Shown one piece after another: positions 29,489 through 37,876 of a DNA stretch of 64,000 nt. Origin of the DNA: Pacificimonas pallii (GTDB taxonomy: Bacteria > Pseudomonadota > Alphaproteobacteria > Sphingomonadales > Sphingomonadaceae); the NCBI RefSeq assembly GCF_019204005.1, contig NZ_JAGSPA010000003.1, positions 558,001 through 622,000 of the forward strand. The letters are read 5' to 3'. Made by a program: the position numbers and the translations under genes. The notes beneath the pieces are model-generated. The model was not told where the DNA came from. It ran no database searches and saw nothing but the letters and a program-made list of their open reading frames with translations. The stretch's first letter is position 1; the number at the start of each line of letters is the position of its first letter.

Positions 29489-30088
29489 CTAGAAACGGAA
29501 ACTGACGCCTGCGCCCAGACGAACCGTATCGAAGCTGACCGTGTCAGCGGTCAGGCGAAAGGCGGCGCTTTCGCCAAGGCCGAACTCGGCGCCGATGCCG
29601 ACCAGATAGTCGTCGACCGTGTCAGCACTACCTGCGCCATTATTGAACCCGTCGATGAAATCATCACGATCGGCTCCTTCAAAGCCGAGCGCGGTGCCGA
29701 TCTCTCCGGCGACGTTATTGAGATCGAGATCGATCCACTGGTAACCCGCGCGGACAAAAATGAGGGAATTCTCACCGATCTTCGTACCGATATGCGCTGT
29801 CAGGCCATATTCCTTGTCGATATCGGACGACCCCAAATTGAAATTGCCTTCAAGGCCGACGATCAGGCTTTCGCCCACCGGAACATGCACACCGGCATAA
29901 GCGCCATAATAGAGGCCATCGATCGCGAAGTCGTCATTGACCCCAAAATCATTACCGTCGAACTTCTCAAGCTGATGCCAGCCCGCGTTCAGTCCAACAT
30001 AGGGGATCGCTTTATCGGCATCCTTGGCCTGCGCGGCAGCTGGAACGGCAAGAGCCGCGGCAACGATGATGATACTCGACTTGAACAT
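29489..30088 (-). CDS. Small outer-membrane beta-barrel protein (OmpA/porin-like)
   Basis: A 199-residue protein with a signal peptide ([18 protein letters not shown]) and an eight-strand-like pattern of alternating residues: [67 protein letters not shown], and a terminal strand ending in VSFRF with the C-terminal Phe needed by the Bam machinery. It matches the general outer-membrane beta-barrel (OmpW/Omp25-like) class. Function is unknown; such proteins are often structural or minor pores. It is monocistronic, divergent from rlmN. Confidence 0.85.
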   Translation of the reverse strand: MFKSSIIIVAAALAVPAAAQAKDADKAIPYVGLNAGWHQLEKFDGNDFGVNDDFAIDGLYYGAYAGVHVPVGESLIVGLEGNFNLGSSDIDKEYGLTAHIGTKIGENSLIFVRAGYQWIDLDLNNVAGEIGTALGFEGADRDDFIDGFNNGAGSADTVDDYLVGIGAEFGLGESAAFRLTADTVSFDTVRLGAGVSFRF

Positions 30089-30242
30089 TGGGATAGCTTT
30101 CTTCTCTGAGGGTGGGAAAAGCGCATCTGCAGACAGTCGCCTGAACGCGATCTGTATTCCCGTTTCAGATTCCGTTCATGTCCTCGGGGCGTCGACATTG
30201 CGCCTGCTGACAATCCGGGCCAGAGCCCCTAAGTCCACAGCC

Positions 30243-31511
30243 ATGCCAACTGCCGCGATGACCATTCCGGGCGCGAACAGCCCCGTGCCTGTACCCCGTC
30301 CGCAACCCGTTCGGGCGGACGGCCGTACCGACCTCGTCGGCCTTGAAAAGCCCGCACTGAAGGCGGCCTTGCTGGATATCGGCATGCCGGAAAAGCAGGC
30401 GCGGTTGCGCGCCAAACAGCTGTGGCACTGGATTTACCTGCGCGGTGAGACCGAATTCGGCGCGATGACGGACATCGCCAAGGCGCACCGTACGCTGTTC
30501 GAAGAGAAATTCATCATCGGCCGCCCGGAAATCACCGAAGCGCTGGTCAGTGAAGACGGCACGCGCAAATGGCTGCTGAAAACCGGTGACGGGAATGAAT
30601 ATGAGATGGTGTTCATACCGGACGCAGACCGGGGGACGCTGTGCGTTTCCAGCCAGATTGGCTGCACGCTGAATTGCAGCTTTTGCCACACCGGCACGAT
30701 GAAGCTGGTCCGCAACCTGACTGCTGGCGAAGTCACGGGGCAGATCATGCTGGCCCGCGATGCGCTGGGCGAATGGCCCCGGCCAGGCGAGGTCATGGTC
30801 GGCGCGTCGCGCATGCTGACCAACATCGTGATGATGGGCATGGGTGAGCCGCTGTATAATTTCGACAATGTGAAAAGCGCGCTGGGCATCGTGATGGACG
30901 AGACCGGCCTTGGCCTGTCGAAGCGGCGGATCACGCTCAGCACATCGGGCGTGGTGCCGATGATGGCACGCTGCGGTGACGAGATTGGCGTCAATCTGGC
31001 GGTCAGCCTGCATGCGGTGAACAAGGACGTCCGCGACGAGATCGTGCCGCTCAATCGAAAATATGGCATCGAGGAACTGCTGGCCGCCTGCGCTGCCTAT
31101 CCAAGCGCGTCGAATGCGCGCCGGATCACGTTCGAATATGTCATGCTAAAAGACCTGAATGACAGCGATGCCGATGCGCGCAGGCTGGTTCGCCTGCTGA
31201 AAATGCATGACCTGCCCGCGAAGGTGAATCTGATTCCATTCAACCCGTGGCCGGGAAGCAAATATGCCTGCTCGGCGCCGGAGCGAATCCGGGCCTTTTC
31301 CAAAATCGTGTTCGACGCGGGCATCAGCGCACCCATTCGCACACCGCGCGGTCAGGACATTATGGCCGCCTGCGGCCAGCTGAAAACCGCAAGCGAAAAA
31401 AAGAGCCGGGCCGAGCGGGACCGGGAAGCGGCTGCGGCCACCGAGACTGCGGAAGCGCAAGCGGCCGAGGCTGTCGGGACGGTTTCGTCCGCATCCACAC
31501 CCCTGCCGTAG
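30243..31511 (+). CDS. rlmN: Dual-specificity 23S rRNA/tRNA adenine C2-methyltransferase RlmN
   Basis: A 422-residue radical-SAM enzyme that methylates A2503 of 23S rRNA and A37 of some tRNAs at carbon 2. The cluster motif is [12 protein letters not shown] (Cys141, 145, 148); the methyl-carrying C-terminal cysteine is in [14 protein letters not shown], and [12 protein letters not shown] and [10 protein letters not shown] are typical. I used the ATG at 30243 (or 30258), since the open frame back to 30024 runs over the divergent barrel-protein gene. The first ~30 residues are Pro/Ala-rich and not conserved, and the C-terminal ~40 residues form a Lys/Glu/Ala-rich tail. Confidence 0.95.
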   Translation: MPTAAMTIPGANSPVPVPRPQPVRADGRTDLVGLEKPALKAALLDIGMPEKQARLRAKQLWHWIYLRGETEFGAMTDIAKAHRTLFEEKFIIGRPEITEALVSEDGTRKWLLKTGDGNEYEMVFIPDADRGTLCVSSQIGCTLNCSFCHTGTMKLVRNLTAGEVTGQIMLARDALGEWPRPGEVMVGASRMLTNIVMMGMGEPLYNFDNVKSALGIVMDETGLGLSKRRITLSTSGVVPMMARCGDEIGVNLAVSLHAVNKDVRDEIVPLNRKYGIEELLAACAAYPSASNARRITFEYVMLKDLNDSDADARRLVRLLKMHDLPAKVNLIPFNPWPGSKYACSAPERIRAFSKIVFDAGISAPIRTPRGQDIMAACGQLKTASEKKSRAERDREAAAATETAEAQAAEAVGTVSSASTPLP

Positions 31512-31522
31512 CTGCCAGCGGC

Positions 31523-32068
31523 TCAGAATGGATTGAGCGTGTAGCCCGCCTGTTGCAGCCGGGCGTGCGCGGTCATGGCCGACAGCGCCATTTCCGCGCC
31601 GGGCAGCAGGTCGTCGGCATCGATGCCGTGGGCCGCGCCGCTTTGCCCGCACAGGATCACGCGCACCTGTTTTTCCAGCAGCGCGGCGAGCAGCGGCGCA
31701 TTCGCATTCTCCGCACCCCCGTGGCGCGCGGCATAGGCTGCGTTTGACAGCAGGTCTGTCGATGCCCCGCCGTGGACGACGATGGCGAGGCGTACGCTGG
31801 CGGGATCGATGCCTGCCTCCGCCAGCATGTTCAGAAGACGTGCCGCGCTTTCGAGCTGGCGGCTGACCTCGCCTGGTTCAGCCGCGGTGGCGACGTCGAA
31901 GGCGATATTGAATTTCGCATCGGCGGGTACGGGGTCTGTTTGATCGATGCTGGCGACAGGGCCGAAATCCGCCACCACATCGCCTGCATGAAACCGGCTC
32001 ATATCCTGTGCGGCGACGGTGCCGATCGGCAAAGCGGCCATGAACGTGCCCAGAATGAATTTCAGCAT
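31523..32068 (-). CDS. DsrE-like family exported protein
   Basis: A 181-residue protein with a signal peptide (MLKFILGTFMAALPIGTVAAQ) and an alpha/beta DsrE/F-like domain: IAFDVATAA, RLAIVVHGGAS, and VRVILCGQSGAAHGI with the single conserved Cys, which in DsrE proteins carries sulfur. The start at 32068 has a clear GGGGAGA ribosome site. Periplasmic DsrE homologues are common but poorly defined; sulfur relay or thiol chemistry is an inference. It follows the cydAB-DUF2474 genes by 17 bases on the same strand and is probably in that operon. Confidence 0.8.
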   Translation of the reverse strand: MLKFILGTFMAALPIGTVAAQDMSRFHAGDVVADFGPVASIDQTDPVPADAKFNIAFDVATAAEPGEVSRQLESAARLLNMLAEAGIDPASVRLAIVVHGGASTDLLSNAAYAARHGGAENANAPLLAALLEKQVRVILCGQSGAAHGIDADDLLPGAEMALSAMTAHARLQQAGYTLNPF

Positions 32069-32085
32069 GTGATGTCTCCCCGTGA

Positions 32086-32211
32086 TCAGACCTTCAGCCA
32101 TGCCCGGATCAGATAAGCAACCGCGCCGAGCGTAGCCACGCTCATCAGCCATATCGCAGCCATCCAGGCCAAACGCTGCCACAGCGGCGCCTGCGGCGGT
32201 TGCTCAGTCAT
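32086..32211 (-). CDS. DUF2474 (CydX-like) small membrane subunit of the bd oxidase
   Basis: A 41-residue single-pass protein beginning MTEQPPQAPLWQRLAWM, with one hydrophobic helix (AAIWLMSVATLGAVAYLI) and a basic end. The pattern of W-rich start and one transmembrane helix matches DUF2474 proteins encoded after CIO-type cydB genes. The ATG at 32211 overlaps the end of cydB by 8 bases. By analogy with CydX/CydS it should stabilise the haems of the CydAB complex in the inner membrane. It is easily missed because of its size. Confidence 0.8.
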   Translation of the reverse strand: MTEQPPQAPLWQRLAWMAAIWLMSVATLGAVAYLIRAWLKV

Positions 32212-33223
32212 GATAACCATCGCTACCGACCTTTCCGCGGAACACCCAATAGGCATAAGCGGTGTAAGCGATGATGATCGGCATCATGATGGCGGCACCG
32301 ACCAGCATGAAGATCTGGCTTTTCGCGGGCGCCGCGGCGTCCATGATGCTGACCGCCCCGGGGATGATGTCGGGCCACATGCTGACGCCGAGGCCAGCGA
32401 ATGTGACGAGGAAGAGCCCCAGGCAGATCAGGAACGGTGCCAATTCCTGCCCCCGCCGCATCGCGCGGATGAACAGGAAACAGAGGACCGCGACAAGGAT
32501 GGGCACAATGCTGGTATAAACCAGGCCCGGCATGCTGAACCATTTTTCGAAATAGCGCTGCGAAAGGAACAGCGTCCCGGCGCTAACGGCGGCAATTGCC
32601 GCGCCCGTTCCCCAGAATAGTCGCCATGCGAAGCGTTTCGCAATCACGTTCGCATTGCCCTCCACCTTGTAGATGAGGAATGTCGCGCCCAGCAGCGCGT
32701 AGCCGACAATTACGCTGATGCCGGTCAGGATGCTGAACGGGGACAGCCAGTCCCACCAGCCGCCCGCATAGGCGCGCGCCTCGACCGCGATCCCGTCGAG
32801 CAGTGCGCCGAGAATGAGACCCTGTGAAAACGCCGCGACGACGGAACCGGCGGTAAACGCAATATCCCATAATGCGCGGTGCCCGGGGTCCCGCCAGCGA
32901 TATTCGAACGCCACGCCGCGAAAGACGAGGCCGAGCAGCATGGCGATCACGCACGGGTAGAGCGCTGGCAATACCACGGCGTAAGCGAGCGGAAACGCCG
33001 CGAACAGGCCGCCGCCGCCCAGCACCAGCCATGTCTCATTCCCGTCCCATACGGGCGCGATGGCGTTCATGGCCTGGTCGCGCTCATTCCCCACATCGAA
33101 CCAGGGGAACAGGATACCGATGCCGAGGTCGAAACCGTCCATGACGACATACGCAAATACGGAACCGGCGATGATGAACGCCCAGATCGTCGTCAGCGGC
33201 AGGCTGGTTTCCAGACCGCTCAT
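32204..33223 (-). CDS. cydB: Cytochrome bd-type (cyanide-insensitive) ubiquinol oxidase subunit II
   Basis: A 339-residue integral membrane subunit with about eight hydrophobic helices. The family signature is visible: VMDGFDLGIGILFPW near residue 30, APVWDGNETWLVLGGGGLFAAFP (~55-77), and GVAFEYRW. It forms the heterodimer with subunit I; it binds no haem itself in the short-loop class. The start codon lies inside the stop of cydA (ATGA overlap), which indicates translational coupling and fixed stoichiometry. Confidence 0.95.
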   Translation of the reverse strand: MSGLETSLPLTTIWAFIIAGSVFAYVVMDGFDLGIGILFPWFDVGNERDQAMNAIAPVWDGNETWLVLGGGGLFAAFPLAYAVVLPALYPCVIAMLLGLVFRGVAFEYRWRDPGHRALWDIAFTAGSVVAAFSQGLILGALLDGIAVEARAYAGGWWDWLSPFSILTGISVIVGYALLGATFLIYKVEGNANVIAKRFAWRLFWGTGAAIAAVSAGTLFLSQRYFEKWFSMPGLVYTSIVPILVAVLCFLFIRAMRRGQELAPFLICLGLFLVTFAGLGVSMWPDIIPGAVSIMDAAAPAKSQIFMLVGAAIMMPIIIAYTAYAYWVFRGKVGSDGYHD

Positions 33224-34671
33224 TTCGCAGGCTCCACTTCAGGGTTCTGAGGGCGGGTGTCCATGCGGCCATCGCCGCCCTTCCCCTCTGCCGGGCCGGG
33301 CGTGATGCCAGCGCTTCGGATGGGCGCGCGGGCCGGGCCGGACTCATGGGCATGCGGCCGCTTGGCGACCAGTTGCAGGATGTACCAGACACCAATCCCG
33401 AACACCGCGAAGTAGACGATGACAAATGCCATCAGCGATGCGCCGACGGCAGGCGCGGATATCGGCGATGCGCTGTCCGCCGTCAGCATGACGCCGTAGA
33501 CCGTGTAGGGCTGACGCCCGACCTCTGTCGTCGCCCAGCCTGCCAGAACGGCGATGAAACCCGACGGGCCCATGATCAGCGCGAGCCGGTGAAGCAGCGG
33601 CCAGTCATAGAGCTTCCCGCGCCAGCGCGCGAACAGGCTAAGCACGCCAACCCCCAGCATGGCGAAGCCGAGCCCGATCATGATGCGGAACGACCAGAAC
33701 ACAATACCGACCGGCGGCTCCTCTTCGTCGGGAATGGTATCGAGGCCATCCAGAGGCGCGTTCAGGTCGTGTTTCAGGATCAGCGACGATACCTTGGGGA
33801 TCTCCACCGCGTAATCGACGCGCTTCTCTTCACTGTTGGGAATGCCGAACAGAATAAGCGGCGCGCCGTCGGGGTACGAATCATAGTGCCCCTCCATCGC
33901 CATCACTTTTTGCGGCTGGTGCTCCAATGTGTTCAGGCCATGGAGATCGCCAACGACGATCTGGATCGGGGCAACGATGGCGGCCATCCACATCGCCATC
34001 GAAAACATCTTGCGCGCGTGCAGGTTGGCCTTGTCTTTCAGCAGGTGCCACGCTCCGACGGCGCCAACCGCGAATGCAGTCGTCAGATAGGCGGCAATGA
34101 CCGTATGGACGAGCCGGTATGGAAAGCTGGGGTTGAAGACGATGTCCCACCACGAGGCCGCTGGCACATATTGACCGACATCGTTGATCGCGAAACCGAC
34201 AGGCGTCTGCATCCAGCTGTTCACCGACAGGATCCAGAACGCGCTGACACATGTGCCCATGGCGACCATGAGCGTGGCCGCGAAGTGCAGTTTCGGACCG
34301 ACACGCTTCATTCCGAACAGCATGACACCCAGAAATCCGGCTTCCAGGAAAAACGCCGTCAGCACTTCATAGGCCATCAGGGGACCGAGAATGGGGCCTG
34401 TCCGGTCGGAGAAGACGGACCAGTTCGTTCCAAACTGATAGGACATGGTGATGCCCGACACGACACCCATGGCGAATGTGACGGCGAACACCTTCACCCA
34501 ATATTTGAAAAGATCGAGATAGACAGGCTGTTTCGTCTTCAGCCACATCCCCTCAAGGACGGCGAGATAGCTCGCCAGACCGATGGAAAAAGCCGGAAAT
34601 ATGAAGTGGAAGCTGATCGTGAACGCAAATTGAATGCGGGCCAGCAGGATGGCATCGGCATTTTCGAACAT
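33220..34671 (-). CDS. cydA: Cytochrome bd-type (cyanide-insensitive) ubiquinol oxidase subunit I
   Basis: A 483-residue haem-bearing subunit that oxidises ubiquinol and reduces O2 to water. LLARIQFAFTISFHFIFPAFSIG carries the proximal haem-d histidine near residue 20; later GTNWSVFSDRTGPILGPLMAYE, and the quinol-site signature GWATTEVGRQPYTVYG near residue 400. The short region between helices, without the long Q-loop of E. coli CydA, places it in the CIO/CioA group. The ATG at 34671 follows GGAGG at good spacing; an earlier frame start would add ten odd residues. First gene of cydA-cydB-DUF2474-(DsrE). Confidence 0.95.
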   Translation of the reverse strand: MFENADAILLARIQFAFTISFHFIFPAFSIGLASYLAVLEGMWLKTKQPVYLDLFKYWVKVFAVTFAMGVVSGITMSYQFGTNWSVFSDRTGPILGPLMAYEVLTAFFLEAGFLGVMLFGMKRVGPKLHFAATLMVAMGTCVSAFWILSVNSWMQTPVGFAINDVGQYVPAASWWDIVFNPSFPYRLVHTVIAAYLTTAFAVGAVGAWHLLKDKANLHARKMFSMAMWMAAIVAPIQIVVGDLHGLNTLEHQPQKVMAMEGHYDSYPDGAPLILFGIPNSEEKRVDYAVEIPKVSSLILKHDLNAPLDGLDTIPDEEEPPVGIVFWSFRIMIGLGFAMLGVGVLSLFARWRGKLYDWPLLHRLALIMGPSGFIAVLAGWATTEVGRQPYTVYGVMLTADSASPISAPAVGASLMAFVIVYFAVFGIGVWYILQLVAKRPHAHESGPARAPIRSAGITPGPAEGKGGDGRMDTRPQNPEVEPAK

Positions 34672-34777
34672 GGCACCCAGCCTCCGTTCGTGATCCCTCA
34701 ATCCCTGGCGACGTCAATAGGACGGCACATCCGCCGCCGATATGCGACAGGACAGCGCGCATATCGCCGATGATCCG

Positions 34778-35449
34778 CTAGGACAGGCTCTTTTCCATGG
34801 CCTTCAGAAATGGTTTGCGGACCAGTTTCTTGTTTCCCGCATATGCCTTGGCCGGAAGGTTTCCAAGCGCGGCGGCAATTTCCAGGGCCGTGCCGATAAT
34901 GGTGTCCTCGTTCGTCAGAAGATCGAGATATCCCGCAGCAACCGCGCCTTCCGAATCGTAGATGCGTGCCTGCACGATGGCGCTGGTCAGCGCGGCAGAC
35001 TGCAGGCGCGCCTTTCCAAGCTCGAGCCCGAAACGCGGCATGACCATGCCGATGGCGGTTTCGTTGAGGCCGAATTTGAACGCGCCGTTCGGCCCTACCC
35101 GCGTGTCGCAGGCAAGAAGGAGAAGCGCGCCCATCGCGATTCCATGGCCGGTCGCCGCACCGACGACCGGTTTTGCGCAGGCGAAAAGCTGGTGCGCGAA
35201 CACGCCGCCGCGATTGACCAGTTTCGCCGCGTCGGCGGGGGCAGCGCCCTGCATCGTCTTCAGGTCGAAACCGGCACAGAATTTCCCCTCGCGGCCAGCC
35301 AGGACAATCGCTTTGACGGTGTCATCGGCTTCAGCGTCGGAAAGAGCCGGTTCAAGCGCGTCCAGCATTTCATGGGAAATTGCGTTCGCCTTGCCGTCAT
35401 CCATCGTGATCAGCGCGGTGCCGTCTTCCACTTCCATCGTGACGCTCAT
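34778..35449 (-). CDS. Crotonase (enoyl-CoA hydratase/isomerase) family protein
   Basis: A 223-residue crotonase-fold protein, shorter than the usual ~260. The oxyanion-hole segments GREGKFCAGFDLK and TGHGIAMGALLLLACD bind the thioester carbonyl. The second catalytic Glu of enoyl-CoA hydratase is present in FKFGLNETAIGM, but the first (in the GGCELA segment) is replaced by a hydrophobic residue. That favours an isomerase or another crotonase reaction over classical hydration. The start has a strong GGAGGTG site. It is divergent from the acyl-CoA dehydrogenase pair with 86 bases between, suggesting one acyl-CoA pathway. Confidence 0.87.
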   Translation of the reverse strand: MSVTMEVEDGTALITMDDGKANAISHEMLDALEPALSDAEADDTVKAIVLAGREGKFCAGFDLKTMQGAAPADAAKLVNRGGVFAHQLFACAKPVVGAATGHGIAMGALLLLACDTRVGPNGAFKFGLNETAIGMVMPRFGLELGKARLQSAALTSAIVQARIYDSEGAVAAGYLDLLTNEDTIIGTALEIAAALGNLPAKAYAGNKKLVRKPFLKAMEKSLS

Positions 35450-35535
35450 GCTTCACCTCCAATAATTCCGTTCGGCCCTCACTTGCTACTTTTACAAGCT
35501 TATGAACAGGCCGCGCGGCGCGTAGGCTGGCAGGC

Positions 35536-36744
35536 ATGACGACATCGCCAAAAGAACTCGCCGAATTTGCCGCTGATGCGGACGCCTGGTTTTCCGAAAA
35601 CGTACCGGACGATCCGGGCTTCCTGCTGCCGCTGACATTTATGGAGGTGGGCGAGGACAGGCAGTTCGACTTTCTGCGCGATTGGCAACGCAAAGTGTAC
35701 GAGGCCGGATATCTGGGCGCGGCATGGCCGGCGGAATATGGCGGCGGCGGACTTTCAGACGCCCTGCAAAAGGTCGCCACCAAGGCGATGAAAGCGCACC
35801 GCGCGCCGATCCTGCTGAACGCGATCGGACTGAACTGGGCCGGGCCACTGATCCTCGACACCGGCACCGAGGCGCAGAAGCGCGCCTATCTGAAGGGGAT
35901 ATTGAGCGCGGAGGACATCTGGTGCCAGGGCTTTTCGGAACCTGAAAATGGCAGTGACCTTGGCAATGCTCAGCTAAAGGCAGAGCGCGACGATGACGGG
36001 TTCGTGCTGAATGGCTCCAAGATCTGGACCACGCAGGGCAATTACGCGAAATACATGATCCTGCTTGCGCGGACCAACCCGGATGCGGAAACAAAATATG
36101 CCGGACTGAGCTTTTTCCTGGCGCCAATGACGGTGCCGGGGATCAGCACGCGGAAGCTGCAAAAGCTGACCGGCGAATATGGCTTTACCCAGACCTTCTT
36201 TGAGGATGCGCGCATCCCCGCCGACAGTCTGATTGGCGGTGAGGGCAATGGCTGGAAAGTCGCCATGCGAACGCTGGAATATGAACGCGGCGCGCGCGGC
36301 GGTCAAGCGGGCGGCTACGTCTCCGTCGCGCCTGATATGATGGGCGTCATCGACATTGCCCGGCAGGCGAAACGCGATGGCAAGACGGCGATGGATGATC
36401 CCGTGCTACAGGACCGATTGATCGGGCATATCATGGACATGCACGCGCTCAGCCTGTCGAACGACAGGAAACGCCTGCCCGCGCTGACAAGTGATCACCC
36501 CATGTCGCTGCCGACGATGTCGAAGCTGGAGTTCACCGAGCTGTTCCGGGAGATTTCGGAATTCGCGCTGACCCTGCTGGGATCGAAATCGGCATATTAT
36601 ATCGACGAACCCAATGCCGCAGATGGAGGCTGGTGGGCGCGCAGTTACCTGAATGCCTTCAGCGCCACCATTGGCGGCGGCACCAGCCAGATCCAGCGCA
36701 ATATTATTGGCGAGCATGTGCTCGGCCTGCCGAAAACGAGGTAA
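35536..36744 (+). CDS. Acyl-CoA dehydrogenase (probable catalytic partner)
   Basis: A 402-residue FAD-dependent acyl-CoA dehydrogenase. WCQGFSEPENGSDLGNAQLKA is the FAD and substrate loop, GSKIWTTQGNYAKYMILLART the central beta-domain, and TIGGGTSQIQRNIIGEHVLGLP the C-terminal signature. The MCAD-type catalytic Glu of YEGTSQI is a Gly here, but TLEYERGARG offers a Glu at the position used in isovaleryl-CoA dehydrogenase and in bacterial heterotetrameric enzymes. It lies 4 bases before a second dehydrogenase gene, so an alpha2-beta2 enzyme is likely. Substrate unknown; electrons would go to ETF. Confidence 0.92.
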   Translation: MTTSPKELAEFAADADAWFSENVPDDPGFLLPLTFMEVGEDRQFDFLRDWQRKVYEAGYLGAAWPAEYGGGGLSDALQKVATKAMKAHRAPILLNAIGLNWAGPLILDTGTEAQKRAYLKGILSAEDIWCQGFSEPENGSDLGNAQLKAERDDDGFVLNGSKIWTTQGNYAKYMILLARTNPDAETKYAGLSFFLAPMTVPGISTRKLQKLTGEYGFTQTFFEDARIPADSLIGGEGNGWKVAMRTLEYERGARGGQAGGYVSVAPDMMGVIDIARQAKRDGKTAMDDPVLQDRLIGHIMDMHALSLSNDRKRLPALTSDHPMSLPTMSKLEFTELFREISEFALTLLGSKSAYYIDEPNAADGGWWARSYLNAFSATIGGGTSQIQRNIIGEHVLGLPKTR

Positions 36745-36748
36745 GGTG

Positions 36749-37876
36749 ATGGACAGCATTACAGACGCCCTCGGCCGTATCGGCGTTTCAGAAGAACAGG
36801 TCGATCTGATGGAGGTGGCGGCAAATTTCTGCCGCGAGACATCGCCGATCGACCGTGTTCGTGCGCTGATCGAAGATGAGCACGGCTATGACACCGACGT
36901 CTGGGCCGAGATCTGCCGCCTTGGCTGGCTGGGGATCGCGATTCCCGAGGCGCATGGCGGCGTGGGCCTTGGCATTGCCGAAGTCGCGCCCGTCATGGAG
37001 CAGATGGGCAGGCACCTGATGGCCACGCCGTTCATGGCATCGACGCTCGCCGCGCAGGCCATATTGAAATGCGGGTCGGATGCGCAGCGTGACCGCTGGC
37101 TCCCCGCACTGGCGAGCGGTGAGGTGATCGGGACCCTGGCCATCGCAGACCCGGACAATGACGATATGATGAAGGCGCTTGGCGAATCCGAACAGGGCGG
37201 CGTCATGGTGTCGGGCCGCATCGGTCTGATCGAGCACGGCGCAAATGCAGACCTGATCATCATGACGATCGGCCATGGCGGGCGGACCCGGCTGGCGATC
37301 GCTGAAACAGGCGCGCTGCCCAAAGGCGCGCTCAGGCGGGAAGGCATTATCGACGATACCCGCCGCGCCTATGAGCTGACCCTGACGGCCTTTGAAATTC
37401 CCGCCGATGGCATGATGCCGGATGACACCGTCGCGGCGACACTTGCCCATGTGGAACTGGCCGGCGCCCTGCTGCACGCCGCAGAGATGTGCGGCGGCGC
37501 GTTTCGGGTCATTGACTATACCGCCGACTATCTGCGTACGCGCAAGCAATTCGGGAAACTCATCGGGAGCTATCAGGCCCTGAAGCATCCGCTCGTGGAC
37601 GCCTTTGTCAGCTATGAGCGTGCCCGCTCACATCTGTACGCCGCCGCGCATAGTTTCGGCGATCAGGGATGCGGCGAAGTCGCAGTCCGCATGGCAAAGG
37701 CGCAGGCGGAGACAGCCTATAGCTATGCCGCCGACCGCGCGATCCAGTTTCACGGCGGATTCGGCTTCACCTATGATTGCGATGCCGGCCTGCACCGACG
37801 CCGGGCGATCTGGGACGCAAGCCGGTTTGGCGATGCCCGCGCACAGAAGAAGCGGCTGGCGGATTTGCTGTTCTAG
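36749..37876 (+). CDS. Acyl-CoA dehydrogenase-like partner subunit
   Basis: A 375-residue acyl-CoA dehydrogenase fold protein, diverged from its neighbour: the N-domain has LGWLGIAIPEAHGGVGLGIAEV, and the C-domain RTRKQFGKLIGSYQALKHPLVD and AIQFHGGFGFTYDCDAGLHRRRA. The mid-chain catalytic position lacks an obvious Glu (LAHVELAGALLHAAEM), and the FAD loop is degenerate (TLAIADPDNDDMMKAL), as in the non-catalytic half of FadE/ChsE-type heterotetramers. I chose the ATG at 36749, which has AAGG before it; upstream frame is within the previous gene. The stop overlaps the convergent glnD end by 4 bases. Confidence 0.9.
   Translation: MDSITDALGRIGVSEEQVDLMEVAANFCRETSPIDRVRALIEDEHGYDTDVWAEICRLGWLGIAIPEAHGGVGLGIAEVAPVMEQMGRHLMATPFMASTLAAQAILKCGSDAQRDRWLPALASGEVIGTLAIADPDNDDMMKALGESEQGGVMVSGRIGLIEHGANADLIIMTIGHGGRTRLAIAETGALPKGALRREGIIDDTRRAYELTLTAFEIPADGMMPDDTVAATLAHVELAGALLHAAEMCGGAFRVIDYTADYLRTRKQFGKLIGSYQALKHPLVDAFVSYERARSHLYAAAHSFGDQGCGEVAVRMAKAQAETAYSYAADRAIQFHGGFGFTYDCDAGLHRRRAIWDASRFGDARAQKKRLADLLF

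Noticed and set aside
30024-30242. Upstream extension of the rlmN frame
   Set aside because: It runs antisense across the start of the outer-membrane barrel gene; RlmN homology begins after 30243.
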